From assembly GCA_963830495.1 (NCBI GenBank), contig CAWHMS010000001.1:434001-498000 (forward strand): 64,000 nt of DNA, read 5' to 3'. How positions within the stretch are numbered: position 1 is the first letter of the stretch; each line of letters starts with the position of its first letter. A program made the translations under genes and the position numbers. The notes under the pieces are model-generated. The model saw nothing but the letters and a program-made list of their open reading frames with translations. It was not told the DNA's origin and ran no database searches. The stretch is from CAWHMS01 sp963830495. GTDB taxonomy: Bacteria; Actinomycetota; Actinomycetes; Propionibacteriales; Nocardioidaceae. Of the stretch, positions 17,011-25,107 are shown piece by piece.

Positions 17011-17280
17011 ATGATCCGGCGTCGGGTGATCGTGTGGGGTCGCGTGCAAGGGGTCTTCTTCCGTGACTCGTGCCTGACAGAGGCGCGGGCTCGCGGGGTG
17101 CGTGGTTGGGTCCGCAACGAGCCCGACGGCAGCGTTGCCGCGGTCTTCGAGGGACCTCCGGACGCGGTCGCGGAGATGTGTCGCTGGTGCGAGGCCGGTC
17201 CTGAGCATGCGACCGTGACCCACGTCGAGGTCGAGGACGAGCAACCCGAGGGCCTGCACTCGTTCGAGCTGCGCTACTGA
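17011..17280 (+). CDS. acyP: acylphosphatase
   Basis: An 89-aa acylphosphatase that hydrolyses carboxyl-phosphate bonds. The active-site loop VWGRVQGVFFRDS holds the catalytic Arg, and GWVRNEPDGSVAAVFEG holds the catalytic Asn. Length matches the family. TATCGT (16999-17004) lies 6 nt before the ATG with no Shine-Dalgarno, indicating leaderless expression. Its 3' end overlaps the convergent phosphoribosyltransferase gene by 7 bp. Confidence 0.93.
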   Translation: MIRRRVIVWGRVQGVFFRDSCLTEARARGVRGWVRNEPDGSVAAVFEGPPDAVAEMCRWCEAGPEHATVTHVEVEDEQPEGLHSFELRY

Positions 17281-17945
17281 CCCGAGAGGCTGCCGTTGCT
17301 CCGACGGAGCAGACGGGCGACCTCGTCCTCCTCGACGGGCGAGAAGTCGGCGTACCAGTGTCCGACAGCGATAAAGGGGTGCGGAGTCGCAAGACAGACC
17401 AGCTCGTCCGCCACCGAGCGCAGCATGGTGAGGGCGTCGAGTGAGGCGACCGGAGCGGCGACCACGAGACGTTCGGCGCCCTCCGCACGCACCACCAGAC
17501 AGGCGACGTGCATGCTGGCACCGGTGGCGATGCCGTCGTCGACCAGGACCGCCGTCCGGCCCTTCACCTGCGACCGCACGGCGCCGCGGCGAAGGCGTGT
17601 CGCCCGTTCGATCACGACGTACTGCTCCGCGCGGATGGCTTGCGCGAGCACGTCGGGCGGCACCTGCGCGGACCTGACGATCCGGTCGTTGACGACCCGG
17701 ACATCGTTCTCGCCGACGGCGGCCATCGCCAGCTCGGGCTGGTCCGGCAGCCCCACCTTGCGTACGACGACCACGTCCAGCGGGAGGCCCAGAGCGGCGG
17801 CGATGTCAGCGGCTATCGGCACACCTCCGCGAGGCAGGCCGAGCACCACGGTGTCCTCGCCGCGCACATGATTGAGTCGCGGGATCAAGGAAGCGGCAGC
17901 ATCATGCCGATCGACAAACAACGCCTCACCTCCCGAGCACTGCAT
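17274..17945 (-). CDS. phosphoribosyltransferase-domain protein
   Basis: A 223-aa type I PRTase-fold protein. The PRPP-binding loop TAVLVDDGIATGASM is intact, and the N-terminal VVLGLPRGGVPIA and VVVRKVGLPDQPELAMAAVG are typical of stand-alone PRTase proteins often found beside erythromycin-esterase or dienelactone-hydrolase domains. The substrate base is unknown. ATG 17945 is used here, but a TTG eight codons later has a strong GGGAGGTGA Shine-Dalgarno and may be the true start. Confidence 0.82.
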   Translation of the reverse strand: MQCSGGEALFVDRHDAAASLIPRLNHVRGEDTVVLGLPRGGVPIAADIAAALGLPLDVVVVRKVGLPDQPELAMAAVGENDVRVVNDRIVRSAQVPPDVLAQAIRAEQYVVIERATRLRRGAVRSQVKGRTAVLVDDGIATGASMHVACLVVRAEGAERLVVAAPVASLDALTMLRSVADELVCLATPHPFIAVGHWYADFSPVEEDEVARLLRRSNGSLSGQ

Positions 17946-18094
17946 CAGTCAGTCCAGCAGGATCGCGGACGGTCCCAAAGGCTGGCCTCAAGGCTCACGG
18001 TACTCGCGGAGACCATCCCCGCAGCCCGCTGCCCGCCGCCAGTGCGGTGGGTCCGTCGTGCGGTGCCCGACGATCGGGCATGCTTTCTCGGTCT

Positions 18095-18245
18095 GCGCAC
18101 CGTGGCCGACCAGTTGCTCGACTTGCGACCGGGGCCTCCGCGGAGCTCTGCCCATCCGGGTGCGCGGGTGGGACGACTCCGAGTCCGGTCCGGAGGGCGC
18201 GCCCGTCGTCGTGGTCTCGTCGCCCGCCGCGCTGCGGCGGCCACC
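18095..18245 (+). pseudogene. remnant of cyclopropane-fatty-acid synthase-like N-terminus (tentative)
   Basis: In the roughly 500-bp gap 17946-18453 no intact gene is seen. Two plus-strand frames carry TVADQLLDL and then LPIRVRGWDDSESGPEGAP with VVVVSSPAALRR. This resembles the N-terminal substrate-domain start of actinobacterial Cfa-type SAM methyltransferases (lipid cyclopropanation). The frames change between the two pieces and no methyltransferase domain follows before the VOC gene, so it would be a decayed fragment. The assignment rests on memory of the family pattern and is uncertain; the rest of the gap shows nothing recognisable. Confidence 0.35.
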
Positions 18246-18453
18246 CCAACTTTCTGCGACGCCTGCGTGTGGTGGGGGCTCTCCTTGATCGCTTTCAGTG
18301 CCTGGCCAGGTGTGCTGACCTTGCTGCGCCGCTCGTCATGACCTGGCTGCTGGCGCGCGGCACGGGCAAACCGATGCTCGAGAAGGACATGGCGTCGCGG
18401 CGACCCGGATGTGGGGACTACGTACGTCGAACCAGCGGCTTCGTCCCGCTGCC

Positions 18454-19210
18454 TCAAGAAGGGCTGACCGGGTCCCGGTCCGTAGTAGGTGCCCCCGGCG
18501 GTGTCGCGCATGACGATCCAGTGCTCGTGTCGCCGGACCAGCACGGCGCCGTGCTTCTCGTGCAGCAGCAGCACCCGGTCGGGATCGGAGCAGGCGAGGT
18601 CGAGGTGGGCCGCGGCGACGCGCTCCTCGTCCGCGCGCTGGAGCAGGATCTGCACGGGGAGCGCTTCGCCGGCGGCGGGGTGCAGTCGCGCGAACTCGGT
18701 GAGCTGATCGCTGCGCGCGGACCAGCCCGTCAGCCGGCTCCAGAAGCCTGCCTCCGCGGCGAACTCGCTCGGTGCGATGTCGAGGCACACCTGGTCCAGC
18801 CGGCTCCGAGATCCGTCTCCGTGCGCGGTCGCGGCGGGTGGGTGGGTGGCCCCTGACCACGGCATCACGCACACGGGGAGACCGGCCGGCGAGCGCACCA
18901 CGACCAGGCCGTCGTCGTACCGCACAGCGACGTCCCCGCCGAGGTCGACGGCGTGGGCGACCATCGCCTCCGGATTGTCGACCTCCAGGTCGACGTGAGC
19001 GCCACCGTCGCCGGAGTCGACACCCTGCACGCGCACGCTGGCGTCGCCGTACGCGGGCAGCAGCGTGGCGAACTGTCGGTGATCGCCCCGACGATCGGAG
19101 AGCGTGGTGCCACTGACGACTGTCCAGAAGTCAGCTGCTGCGTCGAACGAGGGGAGTGGCCGGTCGATGAAGGCGGTGACCCACCTGATGGTGGTCGGCG
19201 GTGAGCTCAC
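18454..19210 (-). pseudogene. two-domain VOC family (glyoxalase-like) protein, frameshift near the C-terminus
   Basis: The protein has two tandem VOC halves. The first starts TIRWVTAFIDRPLPSFDAAADFW and the second RLDQVCLDIAPSEFAAEAGFW, each ending in an H/W-rich strand (HWIVMRDTAGGTYY). After TYY the observed frame runs into Arg-rich noise, but the +1 frame reads DPVSPS and stops at 18454, the normal end for this family. The frame is lost near 18475. The GTG at 19210 has TACAGT 7 nt upstream (19223-19218), supporting it as a leaderless start. The function is unassigned; such proteins may bind or modify small molecules. Confidence 0.6.
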
Positions 19211-19247
19211 CGCGACCACTGTAGATCCCGTGTGACAGGCTGCTGTC
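19211..19247. promoter_or_regulatory. 37-bp divergent spacer with opposing -10 elements
   Basis: The start codons of the VOC gene (minus, 19210) and the coiled-coil gene (plus, 19248) are only 37 bp apart. TACAGT (19223-19218) serves the minus gene with 7-nt spacing, and CAGGCT (19236-19241) serves the plus gene with 6-nt spacing. Each -35 would lie over the other promoter. Confidence 0.45.
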
Positions 19248-20123
19248 GTGGATCTGGCGGGAGTCGCGCACGAACTGTACGGACTGCCTCCGGCGGAGTT
19301 CGTCGCGGCACGAACGGCCCGCGCCCAGCAGGCGTCCGGAGTGGACAAGGCGCTGGCAGCGGAGATACGTGGGCTGACGAAGCCTTCCGTGGCGGCCTTT
19401 GTCGTCAACCAGCTCGTGCGCGCCCAAGCAGACGATGTCGACGAGCTGATCGCTCTCGGCGCTGCCCTACGCCAGGCTCAGGGTGGCCTGGACGGCACCG
19501 AGCTGCGCCGGCTGGACCGGCAGCGGCGCCAGCTGACGAAAGCGATGGCAGCGCAGGGCAGGGCGATCGCGGTGGAGCGTGGGCAGAGCGTCAGTGCGGC
19601 GGCCGCGGTGCAGGTCGACGAGACCCTGCATGCGGCAATGGCGGACCCGGAGGCGGCCGAGGCGGTGCGCAGCGGCCGGCTCTCCCGAGCCTTGTCGGCC
19701 ACCGGCTTCGGGCGCGTCGACGTCACCGATGCGGTGGCGGCCCCTGCCGCGATGGCGTCAGTGACCTCCCTGACCGAGCGGCGGTCGGCCGCGGTGCGGG
19801 CGGAGACAGAGCGCCGTCTCATCGCCGCCCGCGCCGAGCTGGGCGCAGCAGAGCGCGCGGCCGATGTCGCCGCCCGAGAGGCACGGGTGGCCGAGAAGGA
19901 GTTGCACCAGGCTCGCGAGCAGCGATCCGAGCTGAAGGCCGAGGTCGGGCGGCTGCGTGACCTGTTGGCTGCGGCGGAGCAGGAGTACGCCGCGGCGAAG
20001 ACCGAGGTCAAGGCGGCTCGACGGCGTTCCGCGGAGGCGGATGCGGCCGAGACAGCGGCCGAGCGTGAGATCGGGGAGGCACGCCAGGCAGTCCAGGCGC
20101 TGACCGGCGAGGATCCGTCCTGA
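19248..20123 (+). CDS. conserved actinobacterial coiled-coil protein
   Basis: A 291-aa soluble protein without a recognised enzyme motif. The N-terminus (VAHELYGLPPAEFVAARTAR...EIRGLTKPSVAAFVVNQLV) is conserved in actinobacterial hypothetical proteins. From about residue 170 it is a long heptad-rich, Ala/Glu/Arg coiled coil (ERRLIAARAELGAAERAADV and onward to the C-terminus). It starts at a GTG with a CAGGCT -10-like hexamer 6 nt upstream. No function can be assigned; the long coil suggests oligomerisation or a structural role. Confidence 0.75.
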   Translation: MDLAGVAHELYGLPPAEFVAARTARAQQASGVDKALAAEIRGLTKPSVAAFVVNQLVRAQADDVDELIALGAALRQAQGGLDGTELRRLDRQRRQLTKAMAAQGRAIAVERGQSVSAAAAVQVDETLHAAMADPEAAEAVRSGRLSRALSATGFGRVDVTDAVAAPAAMASVTSLTERRSAAVRAETERRLIAARAELGAAERAADVAAREARVAEKELHQAREQRSELKAEVGRLRDLLAAAEQEYAAAKTEVKAARRRSAEADAAETAAEREIGEARQAVQALTGEDPS

Positions 20124-20250
20124 GCCGTGCAGCGAGTCGGGCCGCGACAGCCGGCGTCGACGAAGGGCTGTGCCGCAGCACAGAATCGACGCGCCGCGCG
20201 GTGATGGCGTGCCCTTGCCATCTCGTCGGCCTCGTATCAACCTGAAAGGC

Positions 20251-20838
20251 GTGAGTGAGTCTGCGGTGGCGGGTCGTCGTCGCGATCCCGCCGCCTCGCG
20301 GGTCTCGCCTGGAGCGGTGGCGGCCGTCGTACTCGTCGGAGCGGGGGTGGCGGTAGCCCTCGGGGTGTACGGCAGAGTGCACGATCCGTCGCTGAAGCCC
20401 CTGTTCACGCTGGGCTTCTCGGGCATGCTGCCGATGAAGGCGTGGCTCTCGACCGTGGCCCTTGCGCTCGTCCTGGTCCAGTTGGCGACTGCGTTGTGGA
20501 TGTGGGGGCGGCTGCCGGGGCGGCGGCATGCTCCGGAGTGGGCGGCGCCGCTGCACCGCTGGAGTGGCGCCGTCGCCTTCGTGGTCTCGCTGCCGGTCGC
20601 GGTGCACTGCCTGTGGGCACTGGGTTTCGCGAGCAACGACGGTCGGGTGCTGTTGCACAGCGTCACCGGCTGCGCGTTCTACGGCGCGTACGCCGCGAAG
20701 ATGCTTGGCCTGCGGGTGAGCGGCCTGCCCGGCTGGGCGATCCCTGTGCTGGGCGGCAGCGTCTTCACGCTGTACGTGGTGGCCTGGTTGACCTCGTCGC
20801 TCTGGTTCTTCACCCGATCCGGCATCCCGCACGTCTAG
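20251..20838 (+). CDS. DUF6529-type four-helix membrane protein
   Basis: A 195-aa membrane protein with about five hydrophobic helices: AVAAVVLVGAGVAVALGVYG, AWLSTVALALVLVQLATALW, SGAVAFVVSLPVAVHCLWAL, SVTGCAFYGAYAAKML and IPVLGGSVFTLYVVAWLTSS. Several His residues at helix ends (PLHRWSG, VHCLW, LHSVTG) could ligate heme, recalling cytochrome b561-like proteins. It lies 11 bp upstream of a Rieske protein gene, which supports a role in membrane electron transfer; this is inference. Start uncertain: GTG 20251 is used, with a GAAAGG too close to be ideal. Confidence 0.72.
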   Translation: MSESAVAGRRRDPAASRVSPGAVAAVVLVGAGVAVALGVYGRVHDPSLKPLFTLGFSGMLPMKAWLSTVALALVLVQLATALWMWGRLPGRRHAPEWAAPLHRWSGAVAFVVSLPVAVHCLWALGFASNDGRVLLHSVTGCAFYGAYAAKMLGLRVSGLPGWAIPVLGGSVFTLYVVAWLTSSLWFFTRSGIPHV

Positions 20839-20849
20839 GGGGTTCGACC

Positions 20850-21299
20850 ATGGCGACAGACGCGTTCACACGACGTTCCGTGCTCTCCGGCGGGCTGGTG
20901 GTCGCCGCAGGTGCCGTCACCGGGTACGGCGTCGCCGCGGCCAGCTCGGTCGGTGACGACACGGACTCCCAATCGGGCGCGAACGAGTACGGCGCGGGAT
21001 CGACCGAAGCCGGCCAGGAGCTCGCCCTCGTGGATGACATCCCCGCTGACGGCGTGCTCGTCCTGGAGGACGCCGACGTCGTGCTGGTGCGCTCCGAGGG
21101 GGATGATGTGCGCGCGTTCTCAGCGTTGTGCACCCACCAGGGATGCACGGTGCAACCGGGTGCCGACGCGATTCTCGACTGCCCGTGCCACGGCAGCGAG
21201 TTCGCGGCCGACACGGGTGAGGTTCTCGTGGGGCCCGCAACCCAACCGCTGCCCGCCGTCGACGTCGTCGTCCGCGGCGGCTCGGTGTTCACGACCTGA
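20850..21299 (+). CDS. Tat-exported Rieske [2Fe-2S] protein
   Basis: A 149-aa protein. The N-terminus has a twin-arginine signal (TRRSVLSGGLVVAAGAVTG), so it is exported folded. The C-terminal Rieske domain carries both cluster-binding boxes, CTHQGC and CPCHGSEF, supplying two Cys and two His, and ends with the typical GPATQPLPAVDV. Rieske proteins pass electrons in respiratory or oxygenase systems. Encoded between a membrane protein with possible heme ligands and a 27-aa membrane peptide, it probably forms a small extracytoplasmic redox module. Confidence 0.9.
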   Translation: MATDAFTRRSVLSGGLVVAAGAVTGYGVAAASSVGDDTDSQSGANEYGAGSTEAGQELALVDDIPADGVLVLEDADVVLVRSEGDDVRAFSALCTHQGCTVQPGADAILDCPCHGSEFAADTGEVLVGPATQPLPAVDVVVRGGSVFTT

Positions 21300-21307
21300 G
21301 GAGGAGC

Positions 21308-21391
21308 ATGTTCGCGTCTCGTCGATGGCCGACCTTGCTGTGGCTCTTCGCCGCCGGTGTGGCGGTGGGCGCCCTGATCGCCCTGGGCTGA
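21308..21391 (+). CDS. 27-aa single-pass membrane peptide
   Basis: A short reading frame starts at ATG 21308 with a strong GAGGAG Shine-Dalgarno 8 bp after the Rieske stop. It encodes a basic N-terminus (FASRRWPT) followed by one hydrophobic helix (LLWLFAAGVAVGALIALG) and a TGA at 21391. The ribosome site, operon position and clean transmembrane helix support it as a real small protein, perhaps an accessory subunit of the DUF6529-Rieske module. No homologue is recognised. Confidence 0.55.
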   Translation: MFASRRWPTLLWLFAAGVAVGALIALG

Positions 21392-21419
21392 ATCCTCTGG
21401 GCCGAGCGACCGGGGCGCC

Positions 21420-22685
21420 TCAGCGCACGGCGAGATCCACCCACACCAGCCGATGATCGCTGCTGGGGAAGGGGAATACTCCCGTCAGTCGGCTGAGCGG
21501 ATCGGCCTGCACCGGCCAGAAGACGCCCGCATCGTGTACACGCAGCTGCCGGGAAGGCAGCACGTAGTCGGCGCGCAGGTTCCCAGGCGCGGGATTGTCA
21601 TTGAAGTCGGCCGTGTCGTAGGCAGGGTCGCCCTGGTGAGTCAGGTTCGCGCCGCCCTGCAGCGCGGCTGCCTCGACCGCGCCGTCGGACGTCGGCAACG
21701 GATCGGTGATCAGCGGGTGCTCGATCAGCTGCTGGATGGAACCAGGGATGGAGTCGCCGTCGACAGGATCGCTGTTCTGGTCGCCGAGGACGACGAAGCG
21801 TGCACCGGGTCGAAGCCCGCCACGGACGCCTTCGTCGTCGTAGATGTAGCGCGAGGCCGTACCCGGGGTGACGTAGTCCGCCCAGAAGCGGATCTCGTCG
21901 TGGTTGCGGGTGCCGTTGCGGTCCTCGGGGCCGTCGAACGTGGGTGGCGTGGGGTGCGACGCGAGCACGTGCACCGTACGGCGACCCACCTGCACCGGCA
22001 CGTCCCAGTGGCTCTTGCTCGACAACCGGAAGACGTCGAGCTCCTCCTCGGAGTACCAGTCCGCGGGTGCGGGCGTGGCCGGGTCGTCTGGCAGCAGCGC
22101 CCCCGGCATGTCCTTCCAGAGGAAGCGCTGGAAGGTGCGCACCTGGTCGATGTCGATGGGGTAGCGGGACAGTACCGCCATCCCGAACTGGCCGGGGAAG
22201 AGGCCGAACCCGAAGGCATCGTCGCCACCGCCGACCACTCCGTCGTTGTTCAGGTCGAAGCCGCTCGGCACGCCGGTGTTGGAGGGTGCGACGAACGCGT
22301 AGGGGTACTCAACCGGGTCGGCGCCCTGCTGGCCGACCTCGAGGTAGTTGTCCCGGAACAGGTCGACCGCGAGGTTGTCGGGCACGTAATCGAACTCGTT
22401 GAGCAGCACGATGTCGGGCCGGGTTCGCTGGATGACCTCGGCAACTGCTTGCGCTTGGGCGTTGGTGCCCGAGGAGAGGTCGCTCACGAGCTGCCCCTCG
22501 GCGTTGCGGTTGAGGCTCAGGTTGTACGTCGCGACGCGGACCCGGTCGGAGCCGCGATCGCCCCTGGACTCAGCAACAGCCGAGGCGGCCGACGGTGACG
22601 TGGGAGCCGCCAGGCTGGTAGACGCAGGGGCGAGTGCGGTGACGGCGAGGGCCACCACCAGGGCGCGGACGGACGACGTACGCAT
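21420..22685 (-). CDS. secreted endonuclease/exonuclease/phosphatase-fold protein
   Basis: A 421-aa exported protein with a Sec-type signal peptide (VRALVVALAVTALAPASTSLAA). The mature part is an EEP-superfamily metal-dependent phosphoesterase: VRVATYNLSLNRN, PDIVLLNEFDYV (catalytic Glu), VHVLASHPTPPTF, FVVLGDQNSDPVDGDS and the final FPSSDHRLVWVDL (catalytic Asp-His). An EF-hand-like stretch, DLNNDGVVGGGDD, may bind calcium. The start at 22685 has GAGGAGA upstream. It could be a nuclease or a phospholipase-like enzyme; the substrate is not evident. Confidence 0.87.
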   Translation of the reverse strand: MRTSSVRALVVALAVTALAPASTSLAAPTSPSAASAVAESRGDRGSDRVRVATYNLSLNRNAEGQLVSDLSSGTNAQAQAVAEVIQRTRPDIVLLNEFDYVPDNLAVDLFRDNYLEVGQQGADPVEYPYAFVAPSNTGVPSGFDLNNDGVVGGGDDAFGFGLFPGQFGMAVLSRYPIDIDQVRTFQRFLWKDMPGALLPDDPATPAPADWYSEEELDVFRLSSKSHWDVPVQVGRRTVHVLASHPTPPTFDGPEDRNGTRNHDEIRFWADYVTPGTASRYIYDDEGVRGGLRPGARFVVLGDQNSDPVDGDSIPGSIQQLIEHPLITDPLPTSDGAVEAAALQGGANLTHQGDPAYDTADFNDNPAPGNLRADYVLPSRQLRVHDAGVFWPVQADPLSRLTGVFPFPSSDHRLVWVDLAVR

Positions 22686-22789
22686 GACATCTCCTCGGGT
22701 GCGATGGAATTGCCACTCTAGGACGGTTGCGAAACTTACGCGCGCCCGGAGGTGACGAGAAGGCGGCGGGCGAATGACCGGTGGGCGCG

Positions 22790-24493
22790 TCAGCGGTGGG
22801 TGACCTCGAAGGTCGAGCCGTCGCGGCGCACGACCCGGATGGATGACTGCCGGCTCTCGACGCTGATGTCGGACGCTTCCAGATCGGCATGGAAGACGTA
22901 GGACCCGCCCTGCGATGCGCCCTCGTCGACGTGGAGCCGGTCGATCCTCGAATCGTAGAACTCGATCGGTCTCCCGGAGGCCTGGGAGTGGGTGCCCAGC
23001 GTGACCCGAGACGCCCAGAGCCGATGCCAGGACTGGTCCTGGTGGACCCGAGGATCGTCGCGACTCAGGGCCTGGTGCAGCAGGTCGGGCCCGCCGTTGT
23101 CGAACAGCACGATGTCCTCGTAGTGGTAGGCGTTGCGGCGCGCCCCGTGGACGAGTCCCTCCTTGCCGTTGCGGTAGCAGACCAGCCGCTCCACCCGGTG
23201 GGCGTTGTCGTCGTCCTGCCACACGTAGACGCCGGTGCTGTAACAGTTGTGCGCCACGAGATCGGTGGACTCCCAGACGTTGTCCTCGTCCAGGTTGGCG
23301 AAGGCCGGCCAGTGGAAGCCGGTGTCGTTGCCGCTGCCGTGCACACCTACCGCGACGCAGTCGCGGATGACGGTGCGCTGCCCCTGACCGAGGAGGAAGC
23401 CGGCCGAGGCGCCGTGGGTCGCGGGATCGGAGCGTACGTCGAACGCCGCGCAGTGGTCCCACACCAGGTCGTCGGTGTTGTGCTCCTCGTCCCACCAGAA
23501 GGCATCGTCGGTGATGCGGAAGGCGATGCAGTCCCGCATCGTGATGCCGTGTGAGCCGTGGGGTACGAAGGCTCGCGACGAGTCGCGGACGACGCAGCCC
23601 TCGACCAGCGAGCCCCGCGAACCGTCCTGGCAGTGGTGGAAGTGCAGCGGGTAGCGACCGACCACAGGGACCGTGTCGGGGAATCGGGTGGCGACGAACT
23701 CGCCCTCGGGGTACTGCGATGCACCTTCGACGCCGAATCGTGCCTGCGGGAACTCTCGATGTTGGAACTCCGGCTCGCCCTCGAACGGCGCCCGCGGTCC
23801 GAGCCAGCGCAGCAGCACGAACCGGATGCTCTGAGCCGCCTCGCTGCGGATGAACACGTGCGCACGCGCCTCGGGTGCGCCCTCGATCACGACGTTACGA
23901 GTCAGGTTGAGCACCTCGGTGGCGTACTCGACGCCGTCCGGACCGAGCACTGCCGGCACTCGGTCACCGCTGCTGAACTTGCGGTAAGTTGCGAAGTCCT
24001 TCTCGCCCTGCGGGGCTTGCAGCACGTCGTCGTGCTGGCGCCAGCTGCGGCTCCAGCCGCTACGGTTCCACCCGGCGCGAGCAGTTCCACGCAGGTCGAG
24101 GGCACCACGATCCACCACCCACAGGCCCACGTCACTGTCGAGAGGGTCCATGGTGTCGCCGACATAGGCCGTTTCGTCGACGTCGGCGAAACGCAGCGTG
24201 TGGACGACGTCGGCACGGGCCGGCCGCATCCGGAGCACGCCACGGACGACCACGTTGCCCGTGACGACGAGCGTCGTCGACACCCGCGGGTCGAACTCGA
24301 GCACGGAGGCCTCGTCGACCTCGACAGCGGAGGCCTTGCGGACTCCGGAGATCCGAGTCACTGCCTTGTCCCGCACTTGCAGGGCGGCATTGGACGCGGG
24401 CTGCTCCGGAGCGGAGTCGTCGTCACTGCATGCCGACAGCACTGCGCCGCCAGCCACGGCTACAGCTCCGCGCAGAAATGCCCGCCGCCGCAT
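22790..24493 (-). CDS. lipoprotein with G8-like and right-handed beta-helix domains
   Basis: A 567-aa exported lipoprotein: MRRRAFLRGAVAVAGGAVLSAC with Arg-rich start and lipobox LSAC. Residues about 60-200 resemble a G8 domain (EVDEASVLEFDPRVSTTLVV, then GNVVVRGVLRMRP), a fold with paired beta strands and Gly. The middle and C-terminal part is a run of parallel beta-helix turns (RNVVIEGAPEARAHVFIRS, SLVEGCVVRDSSRAF, HGITMRDCIAFRITDDAFWW). In animals G8/beta-helix proteins such as CEMIP degrade hyaluronan, so a polysaccharide-binding or lyase/hydrolase role is possible but unproven. GGGGGGAGG precedes the ATG. Confidence 0.75.
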   Translation of the reverse strand: MRRRAFLRGAVAVAGGAVLSACSDDDSAPEQPASNAALQVRDKAVTRISGVRKASAVEVDEASVLEFDPRVSTTLVVTGNVVVRGVLRMRPARADVVHTLRFADVDETAYVGDTMDPLDSDVGLWVVDRGALDLRGTARAGWNRSGWSRSWRQHDDVLQAPQGEKDFATYRKFSSGDRVPAVLGPDGVEYATEVLNLTRNVVIEGAPEARAHVFIRSEAAQSIRFVLLRWLGPRAPFEGEPEFQHREFPQARFGVEGASQYPEGEFVATRFPDTVPVVGRYPLHFHHCQDGSRGSLVEGCVVRDSSRAFVPHGSHGITMRDCIAFRITDDAFWWDEEHNTDDLVWDHCAAFDVRSDPATHGASAGFLLGQGQRTVIRDCVAVGVHGSGNDTGFHWPAFANLDEDNVWESTDLVAHNCYSTGVYVWQDDDNAHRVERLVCYRNGKEGLVHGARRNAYHYEDIVLFDNGGPDLLHQALSRDDPRVHQDQSWHRLWASRVTLGTHSQASGRPIEFYDSRIDRLHVDEGASQGGSYVFHADLEASDISVESRQSSIRVVRRDGSTFEVTHR

Positions 24494-24752
24494 GAACCAG
24501 CCTCCCCCCCGAGTCGATGTGGACCCCTGCGACGCTAAGGACATTCGGCGCAGGGGGCAAAGGAAATAGGGCGCGTCAGGCCATCGATGCCCAATTGTGA
24601 CGGCACCGCAGTCCCGTCCGACACCTCGGTTCGCCACCGGTCAGGCATGGTTCGCCGTGGTTTGTGCCGCTAGGCCGGGTGGCAGAACGGGAGCACACTC
24701 GGGGCGGAGCGACGATGCCGTCGCCGGTCGATTCACGCAAGGAGTAAGCGTC

Positions 24753-25073
24753 ATGCCGAGGTACCTGTTCGTTGCGAAGTACTCCGTCGAGGGAGCCAAG
24801 GGTCTGCTCGAGAAGGGCGGCACCTCACGGCAGCAGGTGGTGGCGGAGACAGCCAAGAGCGCCGGGGGGACACTGGAGAGCTTCGACTTTGCCTTCGGCA
24901 AGTACGACGCCTTCGTGATCGTCGACCTCCCTGACAATCAGGCCGCAGCCAAGGTGGCGCTGACGGTATCGGCAGCCGGTGGTGCCAGCGTGGAGACCGT
25001 CGTGCTGCTGACGCCGGAGCAGGTCGGGGGCACCGGCACGGCTGCCGGCTACGTGAGTCCCGCCGGCCGATAG
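24753..25073 (+). CDS. GYD-domain protein
   Basis: A 106-aa protein with the GYD-domain pattern: PRYLFVAKYSVEGAKGLLEK at the N-terminus and the characteristic FDFAFGKYDAFVIVDLPDNQ in the middle, where GKYD replaces GxYD. It has a ferredoxin-like dimeric alpha-beta barrel appearance. The ATG at 24753 has GGAG with good spacing. Function is unknown in the family. Confidence 0.85.
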   Translation: MPRYLFVAKYSVEGAKGLLEKGGTSRQQVVAETAKSAGGTLESFDFAFGKYDAFVIVDLPDNQAAAKVALTVSAAGGASVETVVLLTPEQVGGTGTAAGYVSPAGR

Positions 25074-25107
25074 CCGGGCAAGCCGGCAGCCAGACCAAGC
25101 GGACCGC

